Assembly: GCF_009017415.1 (NCBI RefSeq)
Contig: NC_092407.1
Location: forward strand, 124,001 to 188,000
DNA from: Aspergillus flavus
Taxonomy: Eukaryota > Ascomycota > Eurotiomycetes > Eurotiales > Aspergillaceae
Direction of reading: 5' to 3'
DNA length: 64,000 nucleotides
Part shown: positions 22,429 through 34,583 of the stretch, in pieces
Position numbering within the stretch: position 1 is the first letter of the stretch
Layout of the letters: each line of letters begins with the position of its first letter
Notes under the pieces: model-generated
Seen by the model: the letters and a program-made list of their open reading frames with translations, nothing else
Told to the model about the DNA's origin: nothing
Database searches by the model: none
Program-made: the position numbers and the translations under genes

Positions 22429-24660
22429 CAAGGTTATTAATCCGAAGAGAGAAAAGCGGACCCAAGAGGGCGACAGAACATAGGGTTTGCAGATGGACTT
22501 GCTGCTATGTATCTGCGGTCCCCAGGAAAATATCGCTCTACACGCGAAGCCCTGATCACCCATAACCAGAAGATCTCGGGGACGTTCGGCAGCAAGGGGG
22601 AAGAATGGCATCTTGCGGTGTAGCTACTAATACCAGGTACTTACCATTCGACAGGTCAGAAATGATGGTGATTCATTCCCACTATGGGATCTGCCTCCTA
22701 AGAGAAGCGTGATCAATTATTGAGTTCCAGTAGTTTCCTTCAAATGGACTATCCCGATAGCCTACGATTGATGTCTTCAATTTTCCCTCGAACAATGGTC
22801 GAGTGTGTCACGAATATGTCCATGACAACAATGAATCATAGCAACAGCCGACAGAATCGACGCTTGCGTTCTGTAGAAAGTACAGTAGACATCAACCGTG
22901 TGGTGACCGTGGACGACAAGTCTATACGACAAGAGGAGGACTGGCTAGTTGATCAGAAATACACGCGGAGAAATACAAGTGGGGACTTGTATAGACCTCA
23001 CCGATGGAAAGGTAATCGAACCAGCGATGTTCTGTATCACTTAGGACTCTAGGTCTAAAGCTAAAGGTAGTGAAGAGATATTGATGACAATTGCTCGGTC
23101 GTGTTCGGAGTGGGGACCTGACCGTGCAAAACGATCGTGAGTGGAAGAGGATGGCCCTATTATATTTTAGATCCAAGTTGACAAGATTCGGTTAAAAGGA
23201 AATGGATACCACCCCCCTCCAATAGGGCCCTACCATGGTACAACTTCTGAGGAAATTAAGTATGTCTTGGCTACTAATGTGTGGGTTGGAATGCGAGGGA
23301 TCGAAGCCTTATTGGTCTCGCTTCAGCCTATTCGAAATGACTTGAAAGCATTTAAGTCAGTCTTGTTGCTCATAGCTAGAAGACGTTGATTCTTGAGATT
23401 ATTCGATTTCAAGTGTTCTTCGACAAGTTCAAGATTCGTTTCTTCTGTCAAACACGTAGGTTGAAGTATCGTATCGGTCATTTATGTTACTAACCTGTTG
23501 GGAGTAATGCTGCTGGTGCCAGTGTGTATTCAACAAGAGGATATGGGGATCAGGCAGCCTCGCTAATAAGAGGTTTTAGTGCCTGCTCACCCAGTTATCC
23601 CACGAGAGGCTGGTTCTGTCTTGATGGGTTAATTAGGCTTCTACGGGGTTTTCTTCTTGCGGGTGAAGACTGACTCCCCTGGACTTATATAGAGCGGGAT
23701 TTTCGGTATTGCACCGGCGTTTGTCAGGGATACATGTGCAACGGCTCCACACTCTTTCCTCGATGTTGCTTTATAGGTGGGAGTTGTATGTGTTGCCGGC
23801 AATAACTGGACAATTTGTGAGGTATGAGCTGTGGCGGCAATTTAAAAAGCACAACAAATTTGTTTCTACAGCTTGGATAGATGGACTATTCCATTTTCGC
23901 CAAAAGCGATATGCAGACCACAAAACCTATATCCCTGCCCTTGTATCCTTATTAAATATGACCTTATTGCTTTCGAGGGAGTGATCTTTAAGCCTCACCT
24001 AGGGGCTTTTGGTTCTGATCTTGCGGGCCCTTGATCCACAGCTACGAAACCGTTAAGATTCTTCTACAAAACCCAGTCTATCCTTGCCATGATAGATAGG
24101 GGCTTGTACTCCGCGGGTACATTGGTCTCATCATTGTCTGCATCATTCCGTCCCTTATAGCAGCAACCATTGACAACGCTAGCGAGTGGGAGTTGGCAAA
24201 GGACCGCTTCAAGGACCCGAGCTGACTGGTGGGGCCGATTCGGAGATCCCGAAATAACAAAACATAGTAGGATCTGCAAGAAGGTGGTTGTCAGTTCGTA
24301 TTTATCACAGACGGCAACAGGTATGTAGGACTGTTTGCCGAGATATAAAGTACTATCAGCCAACACATTAATTGCCGTGGTGAGATGCCTCAATATCCTC
24401 ACCCGAAGTTGACCCGAGAGACTCTCTCGGCATTCCCCAGACATAACCATAACCCCACACGACTCCCCGCAAAACAAGTCAAAGGGACCTTTAGAAGAAA
24501 GTCCTCATGCATGAGACCCACTTCCTAGAGAAGTTTCGGTGGTAATTATGCCGACAGACCTGGTGGAACCCGACTTAAGTGACAATTGTCGTCCGCCCCA
24601 TGTGGGCAGTTATGCTGCCTGTCAAAGCATCTCAATGACTGAACAAAGCTGTATGAGACG
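22429..24660. other. gene-poor region, no gene seen
   Basis: About 2.2 kb upstream of the rhamnosidase. Only short frames without recognisable motifs. The last few hundred bases should be the rhamnosidase promoter. Confidence 0.5.
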
Positions 24661-27211
24661 ATGATCCTCAAGCGAAGCATCTTCTGCGCAATTACTGCCG
24701 GATTGCTGGCCAGTCCTGTATTCTGCGATGATACCTTTACTCCTGTGGGCGTTGCTGTTGGCGACCAACCTGAACTGAACACCAACGATTTTGCTGAATT
24801 TGCTCTCGATCCGCAGTCTCCTCTGGCAACTGTCGATTATGGCGCAGAGCGCGCTGGATACCCCTTCTTCGTCATTTCGTCTCTCTCCCAGCCCGTCCAA
24901 CTCGAAGTGAAGTATAGTGAAGAATTTAACGGGCTAGACCACCCTTTCAGTGACGGACCCTACTCGTTCTCCAATCAGCTGGGGAACTCCTTCCGCGTCG
25001 AGACATTCAATATCACCAAAACTGGGAAAGTCACGTCTTCCCTACTGCAGGGTGGACAAAGGTGGCAGTCCATTCGATTGTTGACCAGTGGGACTGTCAC
25101 GCTTTCTCAGGTTGGCTTCGACGCGACAATCGACACAGTGGAACCGGAGGATCTACCTGGACAATTCAGCTGTGATGATGACGTCTTAAATGAGATTTGG
25201 AAGCTAGGTGCGAGAGCTGCTACAGCCGCCTGCGTTGACAAGGACTCTCAGAAAGCAATCTGGGAAGTCGACCCGGTAGAGGGGGTGTATGCGCGAAGTG
25301 TGCGCCCATCCGTGTCAGTGAAGGGAACAGCATTTGCCAATTACACACTAGAATTTGAGACGATGATCGAAAAAGGTGGCAGCTGGTGGTCTGTTGTAAG
25401 TGACTATCTTAGTTACGCAGAGACAAAGATCAATATCACTAATCCTTTCGCCAACACAGGCATCACCCATGGCGGGTAGCGCGTACACCATGTTATTAAC
25501 CGGCGAGCTTCCTGAGGCCAGTCGCCTGGCGAACGTGAATACGACATTAACGCCACCCAACACCATTTCGCTTGCCTACGGAGTTGACTTTGTCAACCAG
25601 ACTACCCTCACCACATGGGTGTTGGACGTGTTCGAGGTGCCATTCGCAGTGCGCGAGAACACCTGGTACAAAGTATCCGTCTCACTGTCACCCAGTGGCT
25701 ATCTGTCGGCCTCGTTGAACGATACGCAGATCTTCAACATCTCGAAAGCCGCATATCCTCTGGCAACCGGGGAGTTCTCCGGGTCTTTTGGGTTTGGTGC
25801 TTACCAAGACCATGAGGCCTACTTCAGAAACGTGAATGTCTATGACACTGAGAATGGTTCTACCTTGTACACAAATGCACTGACCACTGAAGATGTTTTG
25901 GCGGAGTATGGCACTCAGGCGAACCAGGAGAGTCTCTGCTTGGACGGCCCAAAGCGCGACCGACTTGTATGGCTAGGTGACTTTGTCCATACGGCGCGAA
26001 TTCTCGGTGTCAGCACATCAAGAATCGATCACGCTCGGGGGACATTGCAGTACTTGTTGGACTCGCAAATTGATGATGGCGAGCTGGCTATCTCTCCCAA
26101 CATAGGCTACGATATGAAAGCCTCGCCGAATGCGTTTGCCCCAACTGGCTCCTACTACCTTAATGACTATCAGCTCTTGGGTTTGATTTCCTTTCATGAC
26201 TTCGTCCAGTGGAGTGGTGAGCTCTCTTGGGCAAATGCTACATGGCCGAAGTGGCAAAAGCAGGTTGACTGGATAATCGGGAAGGTCAACAACAACACCG
26301 GTCTCATCTCCTTTAACGCCGGCGCCTTTATTGGCCCTCAAGATGGTGGATCAGCTGTCGCTTGTGCAGCTGTGCAAGCGCTGACCGGCGCCGCCGAAGT
26401 GGCTACTGCGATTGGAGATACCAAGTCGGCCTCTCGCTACCAGCGAGTCGCGGCATCCATCGCGAATGCTGTCAACAGGCATCTCTGGAACGACCAGTTG
26501 GGGGCATACAGCTCCTCCCTCGACGATATTGGTAACTTCTCCGTCAGTGGTACAGCGTACTGTATCAGCTCCGGGGTGGCATCCTCTAATCAGACTGCAC
26601 GCTCCCTGGCTACGCTGTCACAGCTGCGTCTGGGGCCAGGCTACAAGGACTCCTCTGATGTTTCTGATTCAGATCCCACCGTAAATATCTCACCGAACAC
26701 TAATGGCTTCCTCCTCCCAGCTCTGTTCAAGGCCAATGCTACAAACATGGGTCTTCAATTAATCAAGAATCTCTGGAGCGTGATGCTTCCCCTCAATGAA
26801 TCACAAAATCGGACTGCGGTGGGAACAACCTGGGAATACGTCAACGCCCAAACAGAGCAACCGGGACTAAGCCTTTTCACCAGTCTCAGCCACCCTTGGG
26901 GTGGAGCGCCAACATATATCCTGACTGAGTGGGCAGCAGGCTTGCGCCCTGCCAAAGGTCCTGACGCGTTCGGATATCGCAAGTGGATCGTTGCACCCGA
27001 AACAGGCTTCCAGATGGGCTTGAAGAGAGCACAGGCTAAGGTCGTTACTGCATTTGACGGTTCATTAAGCGTTGAGTGGCATGTGCAGGATGGTAAGCTG
27101 CATGCGAATATCATGGCGCCTACCTCAACTGAGGGACAATTTGTTTTCCGGGGGAAGACTATCCAGCTCTCTGGTAAGGTTTCTTATAATGTTTCTGTGA
27201 GTGTCTACTAG
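24661..27211 (+). CDS. secreted GH78 alpha-L-rhamnosidase
   Basis: Two exons: 24661-25395 and 25460-27211, 828 residues. The 64-nt intron is GTAAGT...CACAG and phase 0. The signal peptide is MILKRSIFCAITAGLLASPVFC. Beta-sandwich domains occupy about residues 30-430. The (alpha/alpha)6 barrel starts with DGPKRDRLVWLGD, the fungal form of the GH78 RDxxxWxGD signature. Later landmarks are TWEYVN and HPWGGAPTYILTEW, and a C-terminal beta domain closes the protein. Many N-glycosylation sites are present. It should release L-rhamnose from plant glycosides or rhamnogalacturonan. The long N-terminal part includes a lamin-G-like sandwich (SVSLSPSGYLSASLNDTQIF) seen in several fungal GH78 enzymes. Confidence 0.92.
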
Positions 27212-27488
27212 GTAGTACGGCACCCAACTGAGCAATCTTGTACTATAAATGGAAGCGTTGAATACAGTTATCTTGCCGTATACTTTCAGTGAAATTCTGT
27301 TCCCCTCTGCGACGGCTGTAAGTTGAAGTTTAATCGGGCAATTAGCTAGTAGTGGGTGAAGGACGAGATATAATTGATAGCGTTGGGATCTCAAATTTGC
27401 ATTAAAGTTACTGCAACGTAAAAGAGGAACTGCTTCTTGCTTCTATTAAAATACTCAATTTCATCTATCCGACGCGTCATGCTAGACT
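27212..27488. other. short convergent intergenic region
   Basis: 277 nt between the converging rhamnosidase and monooxygenase genes. Nothing coding is seen. Confidence 0.6.
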
Positions 27489-28964
27489 CTATATTTTCGA
27501 CATCTCTCCAGTAGATCTTTCATTCCGCCTCTCGTCATGGAATGTAAGGGCTCTAGGTCTAGCAGGAACGTCAAGCATTCTCAACGAGACCGCCGGGAGA
27601 AAGGTCGCATCCCATCGCTGCAGCACGACTCCCGGTAATAATTTAGGGAACTTGTTTAAAATAGTATCTCTAAGTTCCGGAGTCTCCATACCGTCCATTT
27701 GCTGCCGAGCATGGGCCGTCTGCATCATTTGAGACAATCTCGGGGCGCGGAGATCCTGGACCTTCTGAAAGATGCTGTGAAGTTCCGTCATGGATGGTGC
27801 GCCCAAAGAGGACGGTTGCGATAAAACCTCCATGAGGCTGTTGGTCAGCGCCGCTGCGCTCTCGACAGCTTGGCTTCCTCCTTGTCCGGTGCTAGGAAGC
27901 ATCTACCATGATGAGTATTCGTCAGTTACACCACAAGTTGGAAGGGCAACTTTAGGGGACCTTGACATGTCATCGTACCTTGTGAACAGCATCTCCGATG
28001 AGCATGACGCGGTTCAAGTGCCAATTTCTGTCCACACATTCACGCATAGGAGTGTATATTGTCGATATCCTGTTCTTGTAGAGTTCTGAGAATCGCACAT
28101 CTGGAGTAATGTGATCGTTCCAGTGTTTTTGAGCGAGGGCGTCTTGTTCTTTTTCATCTAAGCGAGGGATATTGGGTCCGTAGAATGTCTTCCCCATGTG
28201 GGACATGAGAAACCAGTACGTCCGGTTATCGGGTCCACTGCCGATAATGTATGAGGATTGCTCATTTACTACAAAGTCAAGACAGCCTTGGGAGATTTCA
28301 GAAACTCCAGTGGACACGCCGAAGATACAGGAATAGGTTGCAGGGGTCTTGTCATCATAATCGTCCTGGAGCCCAAGGCTGCTTGCCAACCGAACCATTT
28401 CCTGTCTGATACAGGAGTGCGTCCCATCGGCTCCGACGAGAATGTCGCCGCGGTATATTGATCCATCTGTCGTGGTGACCTCAACGCAGTCCTCGGCGTG
28501 TTCAACCGTTGCGACACGCTTTTGAGTCAACAACTTCGATTTGTCTGAGATATAGCTGTAAAGAGCCTCGAGCAGCGCCTTGCGGTCCATCCACAGAGCA
28601 TGATAACCATATCTATTTTGAAACATAAGTCAAACATCCCAATCGCGATCGGAAGATCCAAGGCATACCTTTCATTGAATAGCGATCCGTCTAGGGAGCC
28701 TAGTAGCTCCCCCCCTAGATCTCGAAAGGATATACTACTGACTGGATTCTGGGTATGACGGAGTAAATCCTCATAGCAGCTCAGCTGATCAAGGACTCGG
28801 AGACCGTTAGGCATCATGCAGATACCAGCCCCGACGTCTGTCACAATCTTCGGGTATGCCTCAAGTAACAGATAGTCAACGGCATTCCTTTCCAGCATAA
28901 GGGCAAGAGCGAGACCGGCGATACCGCCTCCCACGATTAGGACCTTGCACGGACGGAGAGCCAT
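27489..28964 (-). CDS. FAD-dependent monooxygenase, PaxM-like
   Basis: Three exons: 28964-28669, 28612-27979 and 27902-27489, 447 residues. The N-terminus carries the FAD-binding VLIVGGGIAGLALA (residues 8-21). The middle has the DILVGADGTHSCIR motif, and the C-terminal part has RVMLIGDAVHKMLPSTGQGG (Asp306). This combination, including MLPSTGQGG, is typical of PaxM-type epoxidases and hydroxylases of indole-diterpene and meroterpenoid pathways, and of related aromatic hydroxylases. The reaction would use NADPH and O2; the substrate is unknown. A hydrophobic C-terminal anchor, common in PaxM-type enzymes, is not obvious. No terpene cyclase or prenyltransferase gene is nearby. A Zn2Cys6 regulator lies upstream on the same strand. 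Confidence 0.86.
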
Positions 28965-29787
28965 CGCAAATAGTCTATTTCTAGAGAGATGTCAGAGAAA
29001 GGTCAACGGGGATTGAAATATAATGGATGCTGGTTTGCAAGACGTGTAGTCGCATTCTTCGTCCTGGAGATGTGAGGGAACTATGATTGCTAAATAGGTT
29101 ACTGGATGGTGTCCTGCACAAACATAGCTACCACTATTGGCTATGCCTGACGGGATACTCATGATTCTAGCATATCAGTTGACTGCGCCTCGAGGATGAC
29201 AAGATAGTGGATGGACGCCTGACCAATACGACGAAAAGTTAAACCTTTGGGTCCACAAAATGGCCCCAAGGGCTGGTTCAGCAAGCATCCCATTGGCAGC
29301 TTCGTCTGCGTTCTTAGTGGCCATCATTTATGATCGATAAGATAATTGGTCGAGCCCTATCGCCCTTGCGAGAGTGCTTGCGGGATGCTATCAATGAGTA
29401 GGTTCCAGGGATGACGACTCAGTACAGACTTTGACTTACTCTAGAGGTCAAAACATAGGAGAAACAGCCAAACAAAAAAGGTCTTTCTTCTTCGTTTCAT
29501 AAATAGCGTATCACCAGAGAGCCCGCCCCTCGCCTTCCTCTAGCAGCACCTTCTTCTTCTCCTCCATGTGCCCGATAACTTGGCAAACCTCGTCTATGTG
29601 CTTCTTGGAGGCCAAAACATCTTGGACTGTAACATAGCAGGCGTTAACTGCAGTTACCATACTGAATCTGGAAGCAAGAAGAGCAAGAATAGATACGGCC
29701 AACCGTCCGCGCGCCGGGTAGGTAATCAGTCACCATGGGGCGCAGCTCTCATCGCGAGTGCTGCCTACAGGGTTCATACTAACTAGT
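28965..29787. other. intergenic, no confirmed gene
   Basis: 823 nt between the regulator stop and the monooxygenase start. A minus-strand frame at 29702-29511 reads as a hydrophilic helical tail rich in Lys and Glu, but it has no partner exon or motif. Otherwise nothing coding is visible; the monooxygenase promoter lies at 28965-29300. Confidence 0.5.
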
Positions 29788-31485
29788 TTATTCACAACCG
29801 ACTGAACACGCCCCATTGGTGGGATACGTTTGCATCTGAGCAGCGAGGGCGTTGAATGCCCGTACACAGGACCAACCGGACATACATTTGACGCTTTCAA
29901 GGAGGTCCAGCGGAGAGCAATCACCCTCAACGATTGACGCATCGCATGCCCCGCCGATATTGGACACCCGCATTCGTCGCTGGCGGTCCGTTATGATAGC
30001 CACAAGTTCCTTGGCCGATAGATGCTTTCCCACCCGATTAGTGGCGATGGGAGTCGTGTCATCGAGGATCTGGTCGGTCATGAAATTGGTCTGCAGCTCC
30101 AGCTTCAACGCTTGGGAGGCTAAAGAGACACACCAGTTGGAATCGAACGGCCCCTCCCGATGTGGCCAATCCCAGAGGAGTTCCAAGGCTTGCCACCGCA
30201 GCGTGTAATCCCGACAAGCGAACGCAGTGTGAAACAGGGGGGGAATGATGCCACATTGAATGCTGATACTCGGTCGCTCTGGATACTTCCGTAGGAATGC
30301 TTCTGTGCGAATGAGAATCATTTGATAGTCAGGTGTATAACAATCCAGAACGCTGAGTTCTCCGCCGACGAGGCATGTTTTTAACGACACCGCTAATCCT
30401 GAGATCCATATTTCTACCAAGTCGGCCCCTCTCTGGTCTGCGCGATTCAGACGATCATACTTGCAGCTGTAGAATTGCTTAAACCGCCGCATAAATTGGC
30501 TAAATCGGGACCAGATCTGGAGCTGTTGTAGGTGCAACGCCTCATAGTCGGCACCGGTGTCATCGGGTGAGCGATACATACAGGGAGAAATAAACTGGAA
30601 CACCATACTGAAGTTGGGTTCAAAAGCACGGAGGACATCTTGGAGACTTTGGAAGGGCATTGACGTGTCGCAATCGATGGGACTATCGCTCAGCTCATTC
30701 TCAATACATAGAAGCGGACCCCCGACTCCAAAATGAGTGGACATGATATCCAAGTGCGCAAATGCCGCGACCAGGCTCTGTTCTACCAGCTCCTCCCGAG
30801 GGATCGGTGCGATCAGTTGACGGTGGGCCTGGAGGTCCTGCAGAATACGGATACCACTCTGGAGATGGCTAAATGCGTTATCATAATGTCCGCGCAGTAG
30901 ATCCGATAGCACAAACAGAAGGCAGCAGACTAGAGTGACGTTACAGAACCGAGGATCCTGGGATGTACGACGCTTGGTCAAGAGATTAAAGGCGCGACTC
31001 AACTGCTCCAGAGCGAATTGATGCCAGGTGTTTCGTGGTTGGTCCATGGGCAACGGCATCCCTTTGGCTTCGGAGTCATAGTGAATCGCACTGAGGGCGA
31101 CCACAGCGTGGTATACGGCCGGCTCGGCCTGCGAGATCTGAAAGACCAACTTTTCCCACAGGGTCGAATCGAACAAACCGAGGAGGGTGGGAATGGTGTG
31201 ATTTTGGAAGTATGAGAGACAACGTCGCTCGTCCGAGGTCATTTTCCAGCGAAAGCCATTGAGAATCTCCACCTGGACCAGTGGTGTAGAGGCTTTTTTC
31301 GGCGTCCTTCCCACCAGTGGCAACCGATACAGATCATAGCCATCGCAGTGTCGGCCGCTGGATGTGCAATTCTGACATGAGCCCGGGGCCTCGTCGCATT
31401 TAATATGACGAGCTCTGCAGGTACGGCATCCCTTTCGTGATCTCTTCCCGCCTGCTCTTTGTCGATCCTTGGGAGTGGGTTTCAT
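29788..31485 (-). CDS. Zn2Cys6 transcription factor
   Basis: One uninterrupted frame. The methionine at 31485 gives 565 residues and sits 11 codons before the basic patch leading into the cluster; an in-frame methionine at 31542 adds 19. The Zn cluster CRTCRARHIKCDEAPGSCQN continues to a final Cys with spacing C-x2-C-x6-C-x6-C-x2-C-x6-C. It is followed by a linker and a long helical fungal-specific regulatory domain (about 90-540) of the type found in aromatic or secondary-metabolite pathway regulators. It should act in the nucleus on CGG-containing sites. It lies 0.8 kb upstream of the PaxM-like monooxygenase on the same strand, which makes that gene a plausible target. Confidence 0.9.
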   Translation of the reverse strand: MKPTPKDRQRAGGKRSRKGCRTCRARHIKCDEAPGSCQNCTSSGRHCDGYDLYRLPLVGRTPKKASTPLVQVEILNGFRWKMTSDERRCLSYFQNHTIPTLLGLFDSTLWEKLVFQISQAEPAVYHAVVALSAIHYDSEAKGMPLPMDQPRNTWHQFALEQLSRAFNLLTKRRTSQDPRFCNVTLVCCLLFVLSDLLRGHYDNAFSHLQSGIRILQDLQAHRQLIAPIPREELVEQSLVAAFAHLDIMSTHFGVGGPLLCIENELSDSPIDCDTSMPFQSLQDVLRAFEPNFSMVFQFISPCMYRSPDDTGADYEALHLQQLQIWSRFSQFMRRFKQFYSCKYDRLNRADQRGADLVEIWISGLAVSLKTCLVGGELSVLDCYTPDYQMILIRTEAFLRKYPERPSISIQCGIIPPLFHTAFACRDYTLRWQALELLWDWPHREGPFDSNWCVSLASQALKLELQTNFMTDQILDDTTPIATNRVGKHLSAKELVAIITDRQRRMRVSNIGGACDASIVEGDCSPLDLLESVKCMSGWSCVRAFNALAAQMQTYPTNGACSVGCE

Positions 31486-32086
31486 ACTGGGGCGTGGTAA
31501 TGGGAGACAGCAGAGGGTCGTAAGGCTGAGATCTCCACGCACTGCACTCTCGGCTGAATATATCTAGACACTAGACAACGGCCGACCGGTAAGAAAAGGG
31601 GAGGGAATCTGCCGCAGGATGAGGCTGACATGTCGGATTCCACTCCACAGCCTCAGTCGAAACCGGTTGATCATCCAATCAAACTAATGATGCGCGTCGA
31701 GAGGAACGAACCGTCACTAACTAGTTAATTTAGTACAGTATGAAATGCTGGCATGAAACGTGCAGAACCTCTCCATAGCGTTCCATAATTTTCTTGTTTT
31801 TATTTGCATTTTTATTTTCTCTCTGGTCTTTAGCCTGGTTGCCGCTGTTTTTTGTCTCCCTACCTTCCAACCTCCAAGATTCTCCATTTACTCCACGCGG
31901 AGTACTGAGTTCCAGTTACAACTTCTCAAATGGCCCCCATGACAGAGTGGGGACAGAGACGCTGATCCTCGGGCTAGTCCATAGTCGACTCAATGGAGCC
32001 CCACCGTGTAGTGTCAGACTGTAATAGTGAAGTCTGCTACGTGGGAGCAACGCCAAGACAAAAGAGTCGACGTTCTAGTATTCTGC
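31486..32086. other. intergenic, no gene seen
   Basis: About 600 nt upstream of the Zn2Cys6 gene and downstream of the DUF2985 stop. It includes a pyrimidine-rich stretch around 31790-31880. No coding motif seen. Confidence 0.5.
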
Positions 32087-33059
32087 TCACGTCGCAGGCT
32101 GAGGCTTAGCATCTATGGGACCTTCGGCGGTCAATGAAACCGCTTCTTGCCCTCGATCTTTCTTTATTCGCCTTTGCTCCCACCATGTCACCAGCCCTGC
32201 GATGCCAACGACGAGGCAGGCCAGGCAAACGAATAGACCTGTGGTCCAGCTCGGCCGATTCAATCGATTCATCGTCCACATACATAAGGCTAGACAGATC
32301 TGGAAGACGGTGTTGAGCATGTTCCCCCACACAACGACGTCCATTTTCCAGAGCGCAGTTGGCCTGAGATGTGCCACCTCCAATTTGGCCGAAGAAGATG
32401 TAGTGGGAAGCATGTTCACTATCCCCTGAGGCCGAAGGAACCAACTTGAATGGATGTCTGCGAGACGAACGAGCCCTTTTTGACGACTTCGCTCAGAGCG
32501 ACTTAGTCGCCATAACCCCCAAAAATAGAGGTCGCGAATGCGCCAGGGCGCCAGCCCAAATCCCGTCACACAGAACAGAGCGTTCAGGATTTGAGAGTCG
32601 ATCTCGATCCAGATTCGGCGCGGAGCATCAACGCTGTCACAGTTGGGGTGACACATCGCCGGCGCGGCATTGCACATTAGGAGAAACAGCATGCCTCCCC
32701 AAGCAACAATATTCAACCCGTAGATAGTTATCAAGAAACCTATGGGTGTGAACATCCAGCGCACAAAGGGACGACCGGTCGTTGCCCAGAAGCTTTCAGA
32801 GGAGTGTGTGGATTCATCGCGTTTGTCCTTTATCTGCCCTCGAATTAGCTGTATGTTGGAACTATCCCTTACGACTACTTACTCGATCGTATGGATAAAG
32901 CGAGCCCTTCGTGGGGGTCATATGGCGTTTCTCGTTTAAATTTGCGCTATAGTCTTGATTGTTGTCCAACCCTTGCTCCCCGAATTCATCTTGTGTCCTC
33001 TGATGGCTGACGACTTTATAGCCTTGCAGGGAAGGAGCTGTTGACCGTATGATCGTCAT
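32087..33059 (-). CDS. DUF2985 family membrane protein
   Basis: Two exons: 33059-32883 and 32833-32087, 307 residues. The 49-nt intron is GTAAGT...GGCAG with a CTAAT branch site. The hydrophilic N-terminus leads into SFWATTGRPFVRWMFTPIGF and the conserved fungal block GLNIVAWGGMLFLLMCNAAP. PRRIWIEIDSQILNALFCVTGFGLAPWR-type sequence comes next. The C-terminal half has two more hydrophobic helices (VVVWGNMLNTVFQICLALCM, GLFVCLACLVVGIAGLVTW). This is the DUF2985 family of fungal multi-pass membrane proteins, function unknown. The first methionine (33059) is chosen because no signal precedes it; an upstream in-frame Met adds seven codons. Confidence 0.82.
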
Positions 33060-33496
33060 GATACATCCGCCTGGTAACAAACGGCAGGAACACGACAGAA
33101 CAGGAGGATATTGAAACAGACAAAGTCAAGATATGCCTGCGCATCCTGCAGAAGATAAAGGATGTGCTGTTGCCTGTATGATGGCTCAGACGGACCGATT
33201 TGGCATCCTGTACGAATACGAATGCATGGACCACCTTTTCTTTTCTTTTTTTTTTTTTTTAAGCCACAAGTGGACACCTTCGACGTGGCGAACACCAACA
33301 CCACGTTGAGGTCCTCCTAAGGTCATGAGTGAAGCCTTGGCGGAATGTTAACTGATTTCCATGGTGCTGTTGCGACATGATATGAAGGCTTCTCATAACA
33401 CTCATCCTCTCTGGTCCAAAACAACACTTGCGCGGGAATGTATCGGAGGCAAGTAATGGTATATATCTAGTACAATTATCGTCTAATCTAGTTACT
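33060..33496. other. intergenic with poly-T tract
   Basis: 437 nt between the thioesterase stop and the DUF2985 start. It contains a T-rich tract around 33236-33260 and no recognisable gene. Confidence 0.5.
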
Positions 33497-34583
33497 TTAC
33501 AATTTCCCTTGTGCTGGCCGGGCGCGTTTCCCATTCTTCAAATTCCGATCGAATCCGACTACCATGCAAACCTGAGAGCTGATGGCAATTAACTCTCCAT
33601 TCTCATCAAAGATTTCCACACTAAGATCAGCCCGTCCAGCGCGCAAAGTCTGAGTGACCACACGGCTATGTAACCAGGCAGCTCCCTCATTTGGTATCGA
33701 TTTCTTCAAGTCCACGTTGAAAGAAACCGTGGGGAACCAGAAGGGACCCGGTGACCGATCCTGTCTGTCTTCTGGGTCGTTTGTACTAGTCCAGGCGGAA
33801 GTTGCCATCGCACCAAGTCTATCCAACGCCATCGGAAATAGATCGAGTAAGCACATCAACGCCTCATTCGTCCATCGGGCAGGAACCTGGCCACCGGGGC
33901 GAAATCTCGCCCACTGATCCACTGTGGTCTTGATGCGCTCCTGCACAGTGGAGGCTGGCAGGGCGCCATAGAGCTCCGTATGTTGAGAAACTGCCATGGC
34001 GGGAATCGTGGGGAATCGTGTCCATTCGCCATCTCTACCTGTTTCCGCCAGGGCCGCGAAGTCGATCCCACCGTCCGGTTTTGAACCTGAGGGGGGGTTT
34101 GGATAAAGGATCGAATTTCCGTTCACCACGGGGCCCTTTTGATCTGTCTCCACGGGACTAACCGTTATGTATCCCACCACTTTGGTTTGCGGTCCTTTAG
34201 ACGCCGCATCCTGCGACAGCGTTACTTGGATGGTGCTCGTTCGCGCACCTAATTTGACCTCTTGAACGCTCAACGTGGCTGGTCCGACTTGTGTCGCCCG
34301 TACAAAGCTCAATTGAAAGGAGATCGGTAGGACGGGTTTGGATCGGTAGGGCGATGCATCGGATCGAGCGAAATGCGTGGTGGTCAGGCGGTACAGGATG
34401 GCTGTCGTATAACCTCCATGAGGGACTATATCGATGTTAATGATGGCCATGCTTGAACCGGAGGAGGGAGGGAATACCATTCCCGATACACCAGTCCTGG
34501 TGTAAATGCGCCGAGTATGTATGCGAAGTCAGGGGGGTGACTTTGATTGCTTTCTCGAATATTTCGGAATGCGAAGGAGACAT
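33497..34583 (-). CDS. hotdog-fold thioesterase-like protein (acyl-CoA thioesterase superfamily)
   Basis: Two exons: 34583-34478 and 34425-33497, 344 residues. The correct start is the ATG at 34583: exon 1 encodes SHTYSAHLHQDWCIGN and joins, after a 52-nt GTATTC...TATAG intron, to VPHGGYTTAILYR, the standard opening of the fungal thioesterase-like superfamily (double hotdog). The C-terminal half contains AAWLHSRVVTQTLRAGRADL and a VEIFDENGELIAISSQ strand typical of the second hotdog. It may hydrolyse acyl-CoA or acyl-carrier thioesters; the substrate is unknown. It is divergently transcribed from the fumarylacetoacetase-like gene across an 834-nt promoter region with two CACGTG boxes. A reading starting at 34480 would be wrong at the N-terminus. 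Confidence 0.86.

Noticed and set aside
20347..24660. Possible transposon relic in the 4.2-kb gene-poor stretch
   Set aside because: No transposase or reverse-transcriptase motif, terminal inverted repeat or target-site duplication could be seen by eye.
29511..29702. Minus-strand 63-codon frame after the Zn2Cys6 gene
   Set aside because: Coding-like tail but no linking splice sites to the regulator and no family match.
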